Program-made: the position numbers and the translations under genes
Assembly: GCA_033296885.1 (NCBI GenBank)
Contig: MU864106.1
Location: forward strand, 1 to 21,940
Reading direction: 5' to 3'
DNA from: Triangularia verruculosa
Lineage: Eukaryota; Ascomycota; Sordariomycetes; Sordariales; Podosporaceae
DNA: 21,940 bases
Notes under the pieces: generated by a model
The model's input: only the letters and a program-made list of their open reading frames with translations
The model's database searches: none
What the model was told of the DNA's origin: nothing
Shown: piece by piece, positions 18,534 to 21,940 of the stretch
How positions within the stretch are numbered: position 1 is the stretch's first letter
How the letters are laid out: each line of letters opens with the position of its first letter

Positions 18534-20791
18534 TACTTACATTTAAAAACCCTTTCAACGCACTATTACTCGCAATCTCTTATCTTTTATACCCCTCCTT
18601 TATACCACAACGACCTCGCTAATATATCGTTCGTAATCCTTTAAAGGTTTTCGGCCTCCGCGAAAGGCTGTAGCTTTTTTCCCGATTATTATTATACCTT
18701 TAAAACGTCCTCTTCGATTAAATTATCTAACAGCTCGAAATTAGCTAACCATCGTTATTAAACTTCCTTCTACTTCTTATTCTTAACATTATTTTAGGCC
18801 CTTTTCTTATTACGTATTTTTCGTACCTTAGGGCTAGCTTTATAGTATTTCCGGGCCTTCGCTTATAGGTAAAAAGCGTAATCTGTATTCTTATACCCCG
18901 TTAAGCCGAATCCGTCGGTATTCTCTTCCCAATTTATTATCTAATCGAGGTAGTACCTTACGTACCTGGGTATAACCTATATAGTCTGGAGTCCATCTAA
19001 TTCGACCGGATCCTCCAATTTCCATAAAAAGTAATCGTCTAACTCTTCCTCCGGTATTCTCTACCTCGCAAGTATATTCCGTACCAATATCGGTCCGCCC
19101 ATCTAGGTAAACCCCCTAATTAACTAATACCGGTTAAAGGTTTTTAACTAATAGTATTCCTTATATATATAAGCGATATACTGGAACTATAGTATCCTCC
19201 TATATTCCGGGTATCGTAGGTGGACCTGCGGAGTATCCCTTTCGTAATAAGTATATTATCCGAATATTAGATATTCTTTTAATACTTACGTAAGCCCGGT
19301 ATTAACCGTCGATCGTAATACCTAATATTCACCCCAGGTCTTTTCGCCTATAAGGAATATTACAAATTCATTATTAAACTCCTTCTCGGAGATAATCTAA
19401 TATTCGTTTCCTTACTATAACTATATAGTCGGTTAATTACTATTAATAGCTTACGCTATTTTATCCTCGAGGTCGCGGTATTACCGTTTAATAACTTCTT
19501 GTTATTTCTAAAACTTTATTATTACTTCTTCGAATCTTTAAACTCGCTCCTTTACCTACCTTATAGTCCCTTCCGTATCTTAAACCGAGGTATTAACTAA
19601 GGTAAAAATCTACTTTAATCGCCGTATAGTTTCTTTAGAAAGCCCTAAAGCAGTACTTTCTTCTAATCTTATAGCCCCTTTAATCGGCAGTTCTTATCCT
19701 ACAACGTAGTCTTCTCCCTCGGAATCGACTATTAACTCTCCTTCCTAAGCCTTATACCTATAGTCGTTGTTAATATAATTATCCGCTAAATCCCGAAAAT
19801 CCTTATAAGCGTACTCGGTATTAGAGATCTTAATAACCCGTATAGTTTTAACTACTATCGCCGTTTCTCTTTCTTTCTAATTAAGCTACTTAAATAACCG
19901 GCAGTCTCTCTTAAAGTAGTCCATCTTCCCGCAGTTAAAGCACTTAACGTCGTTTTTTCCCTTAAACCGTTTTTAAACTACGTCCACTTCTATAGGCCCT
20001 ACGTAGGTAGTCCCTAAGATATAAGTCCCGTAAGGTCGTCTCTTTTTCTTATCGTTAGGTCGGTAGGGTCCTTACACGTATATGCCCTTACGCTCCTTAC
20101 GGCGCTGATATTACCGATCGTCGATACGGACCGCTATTGCAATATACGCGTCGATAATCTCCGGTCGCTCCTATCGGTATAGTTTATCCTTAACTTCTTC
20201 CTTAAGCCCGTTATAAAATAACTATATTAATCCTTTATTATTAATCTTACTGCGGAGTATATCCGTCTTAAATACTATAATGTAGTCGGTAATAAACCTA
20301 ATCTACTTAAGATTAGCTAGTCGCTCCTAGGTACGCCTACCTTTATCGTATTCTCCGAACACCTCTTTAATCTTCTCCTCGAAACCCTTATATATTTTAA
20401 AATACTTTTTAATAATTTCCTCCCTTTCGTTAGGCTAGTTATCGAAATAGTCTCCTAAGATAAACTCGAACTAAGTAAGTACCTTATCCTTAAGCCTAGA
20501 CGCGGCGTACACCACTTTAGTCTATTTATCCGGAAAACGGAAAAAATAATACCGAAAATATACCTTAAGCTAGATTAAAAATCCCCCTAGTTCTCCTTTC
20601 GCCCCTCCGTAGCGGTCGGGAGCCTCGAGCCTAGTACGCTCTCCTTCTTTACGTAAGTTGTTAATCTCGTGGTGGAGTATGGCATCCCCCTGCGTAAGGG
20701 CTTCGTAAGAGAGGCGAGCTTTATCCTCGAGCTTTTGGATACGAGTAAGGAGTTGGTCGATGGTAGGTTAGGTGTTGGTATTTCCGGCTAT
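18503..20791 (-). pseudogene. gag: Gypsy B gag with long C-terminal extension
   Basis: Minus-strand frame of 763 codons from ATA at 20791-20789 (mutated ATG, context GCCATAGCC) to TGA at 18505-18503, equal in length to gag of copy A. The N-terminus has a probable short coiled coil (TIDQLLTRIQKLEDKARLSY). The CCHC knuckle at 19942-19901 keeps all three Cys but has His changed to Tyr (CAC to TAC), the opposite loss to copy A. The protease frame begins 30 nt before this stop in the -1 frame. Inactivated by RIP-type stops. Confidence 0.82.
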
Positions 20792-20850
20792 GGCGTTTAA
20801 CTTAGCGCCTTTAACTTATCCGATAATAGAGTTAAAGTAAGTATATAACG

Positions 20851-21247
20851 TATAACGAACCCCTATATAAAACCTCTAAAAGGGATACTCGGTTGAAGGT
20901 AACTTCTAACAATTAGTTCGGTATAACTAAATAATATATAATAAGATATCTCAATATAAATATAAAATCCCGTAAATACAAACTGTAATTGTATACTGCG
21001 GAATTATCTACAAGCTATCTAGTTCCTCCGTATATATAGACCTATTACTAAGACCCGGATCATTCTATCCTTCGAGAATCATGGCTGACTCCCGAGGATC
21101 ATAATGATTCCCAGGAATCACTCATAATTCCTCGTGTCCCGGATGATCCTCTTCCTATTAGTCTATCCTCCTTTCCTTTGATTGGCTACCGTGCCTCCTC
21201 TTTCCCATTAGTTGTTCTCCTCGGGTATCCACATCATATTCGTGACA
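20851..21247 (-). repeat. Gypsy B 5' LTR (reversed)
   Basis: 397 bp. The TATA-like box is at 21031-21038. Of the three CCAAT boxes the middle one is intact (ATTGG) and the outer two read ATTAG. From about 21060 to 21247 CpA is retained; from 20851 to about 21000 it is mostly lost. Confidence 0.93.
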
Positions 21248-21252
21248 AGTAA
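21248..21252. repeat. Target site duplication of Gypsy B (right), AGTAA
   Basis: Second copy of 13747-13751; Copia coding resumes with GCC at 21253. Confidence 0.93.
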
Positions 21253-21940
21253 GCCCCCTATCTTTGGTAACAGCAGGTAGCCGGCTTAGCCAAGAGCCTA
21301 GGCTTCCGTCCTCTCACCTCTAATTCGGCTATCTACTACAACGCCAAAGACGGTATCTTCATCGTCAGCCACGTAGATGACTGTCTTTTGGTTGGGCCCT
21401 CTATTCAGAAGATCCAAGCCTTAAAGCAAGGCCTAGCCAAAGCCTACGATATTGAAGATCTAGGCCCGGCCAAATTCTTCCTAGGTGTTCAAATTGAACG
21501 GGACAGGCCCAAACGCCGGCTATAGCTTCACCAAGGAGCCTATATTACAGAGGCTATTCAACACTTCGGCCTCAGTACCCACGGGCCTGCAATACCGCTC
21601 TCTCCAGGACTCACTGGTCCTGAAACACCATCACAACCACTGAGCAAGGCAGACCAGAAGTTATATCAACGCCTTATAGGTACTGCCACATATGCTATGA
21701 CCCAAACTAGGGTTGATATAGCGCACTCTATCCAGTGGCTCTCACGGCACCTACAGCAGCCCACAGTAGCCCATTTGAAGGCAGCTAAGAAGCTCCTTAG
21801 CTACCTATATAGCACTGCCCAATACGCTATTACCTACGGTGCCTCAAAGGCCACACAGCCTATAGGGTATACTGACAGTGACTTTGCAGGCTGCAAGACT
21901 ACTGCCCGCTCAACCTACGGCTACGTATTCCTTATCAGTG
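21253..21940 (+). pseudogene. Copia polyprotein, second segment (rest of RT, start of RNase H), cut by window end
   Basis: This continues the frame broken at 13751: SLYGLK-stop joins to APYLW, where the lost residue is one C-to-T from CAA (Gln), as expected for the conserved SLYGLKQ motif. RT motif C reads HVDDCLLVG at 21370 onward (YVDD in most Copia elements), then LGVQIERD, and RNase H starts with YTDSDFAGCKTTARSTYGYVF near 21868-21925 (catalytic Asp at 21874-21876). TAA at 21268-21270 and TAG at 21523-21525 are further C-to-T stops. The sequence ends within RNase H, so its C-terminus and the 3' LTR are not seen. Confidence 0.92.

Larger units (their letters stand above)
13752..21247 (-). 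mobile_element. Gypsy B: full-length, RIP-inactivated Ty3/Gypsy retrotransposon in Copia RT
   Basis: This 7496-bp element is in minus orientation, of the same family and architecture as Gypsy A, bounded by 397-bp LTRs and the TSD AGTAA. Unlike Gypsy A its pol frame has no length change from protease to chromodomain (18533 to 15027 is a multiple of three) and keeps YLDD at 17435-17424. Stop codons of the RIP type are frequent in gag and pol. With Gypsy A it forms a 7.5-kb inverted repeat around 3.8 kb of Copia sequence and TSDs. The outer LTR edges are spared by RIP, as in copy A. Confidence 0.95.
1849..21940 (+). mobile_element. Ty1/Copia LTR retrotransposon, interrupted by two Gypsy insertions, 3' end off window
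   Basis: The pieces are: 5' LTR 1849-2282, leader 2283-2460 and 9960-10136, and a single gag-PR-IN-RT-RH frame at 10137-13751 continuing at 21253-21940. Domain order protease, integrase, reverse transcriptase, RNase H identifies Ty1/Copia. About 5.1 kb of Copia sequence remains visible once the Gypsy copies and one TSD of each are subtracted; the end of RNase H and the 3' LTR lie beyond 21940. RIP is light compared with the nested Gypsy copies, but five in-frame stops make this copy non-autonomous. Confidence 0.9.

Noticed and set aside
1..21940. CRISPR arrays, rRNA genes, bacterial operons or host fungal genes
   Set aside because: No spaced short direct repeats, no rRNA-like stretches and no intron-bearing or intact non-transposon coding frame were seen.

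Overview
This window is a nest of transposable elements from a filamentous ascomycete (Pezizomycotina) genome. No host gene is visible. The kingdom call rests on repeat-induced point mutation (RIP): long stretches keep one reading frame but are broken by TAA/TAG at old CAA/CAG/TGG codons, CpA/TpG has largely become TpA, and CpG stays common. It also rests on the element families: a pogo/Fot1 transposase with a C-terminal CCHC knuckle, a chromodomain Ty3/Gypsy element and a fungal Ty1/Copia element. The class is not certain; a Dothideomycete or Leotiomycete would fit.

Layout: (1) 1-93 is the outer edge of a Gypsy LTR in minus orientation, inserted into (2) a RIP-killed pogo/Fot1-type transposase at 95-1318. 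(3) 1319-1848 is non-coding, AT-rich flank with a small GC-richer island. (4) A Ty1/Copia element on the plus strand starts with its LTR at 1849-2282 and runs off the right end. It was interrupted twice by the same Gypsy family. Gypsy A (2461-9954, plus strand, TSD CTACG) lies in the Copia leader. Gypsy B (13752-21247, minus strand, TSD AGTAA) lies inside the Copia reverse transcriptase. Removing each Gypsy and one TSD copy rejoins the Copia leader and restores the Copia frame exactly across the second junction.

The two Gypsy copies are full length (7494 and 7496 bp) and nearly collinear: at every landmark checked, the coordinates of equivalent bases sum to 23706-23708. Each has LTRs of about 397 bp, a long gag (763 codons with a CCHC knuckle), a pol in the -1 frame (protease, RT, RNase H, integrase, chromodomain), a polypurine tract and two unexpected antisense features between pol and the 3' LTR. 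These are a 234-codon antisense frame of identical length in both copies, and a 71-nt tRNA-like sequence whose 3' end overlaps the pol stop codon. Both are the best candidates for something undescribed.

RIP is heavy in the Gypsy interiors and the pogo copy but light in Copia (five stop codons seen, each explicable as a CAA/CAG change). It fades out inside the Gypsy LTRs, so the outer LTR edges look almost unmutated. None of the elements visible here should be autonomous.
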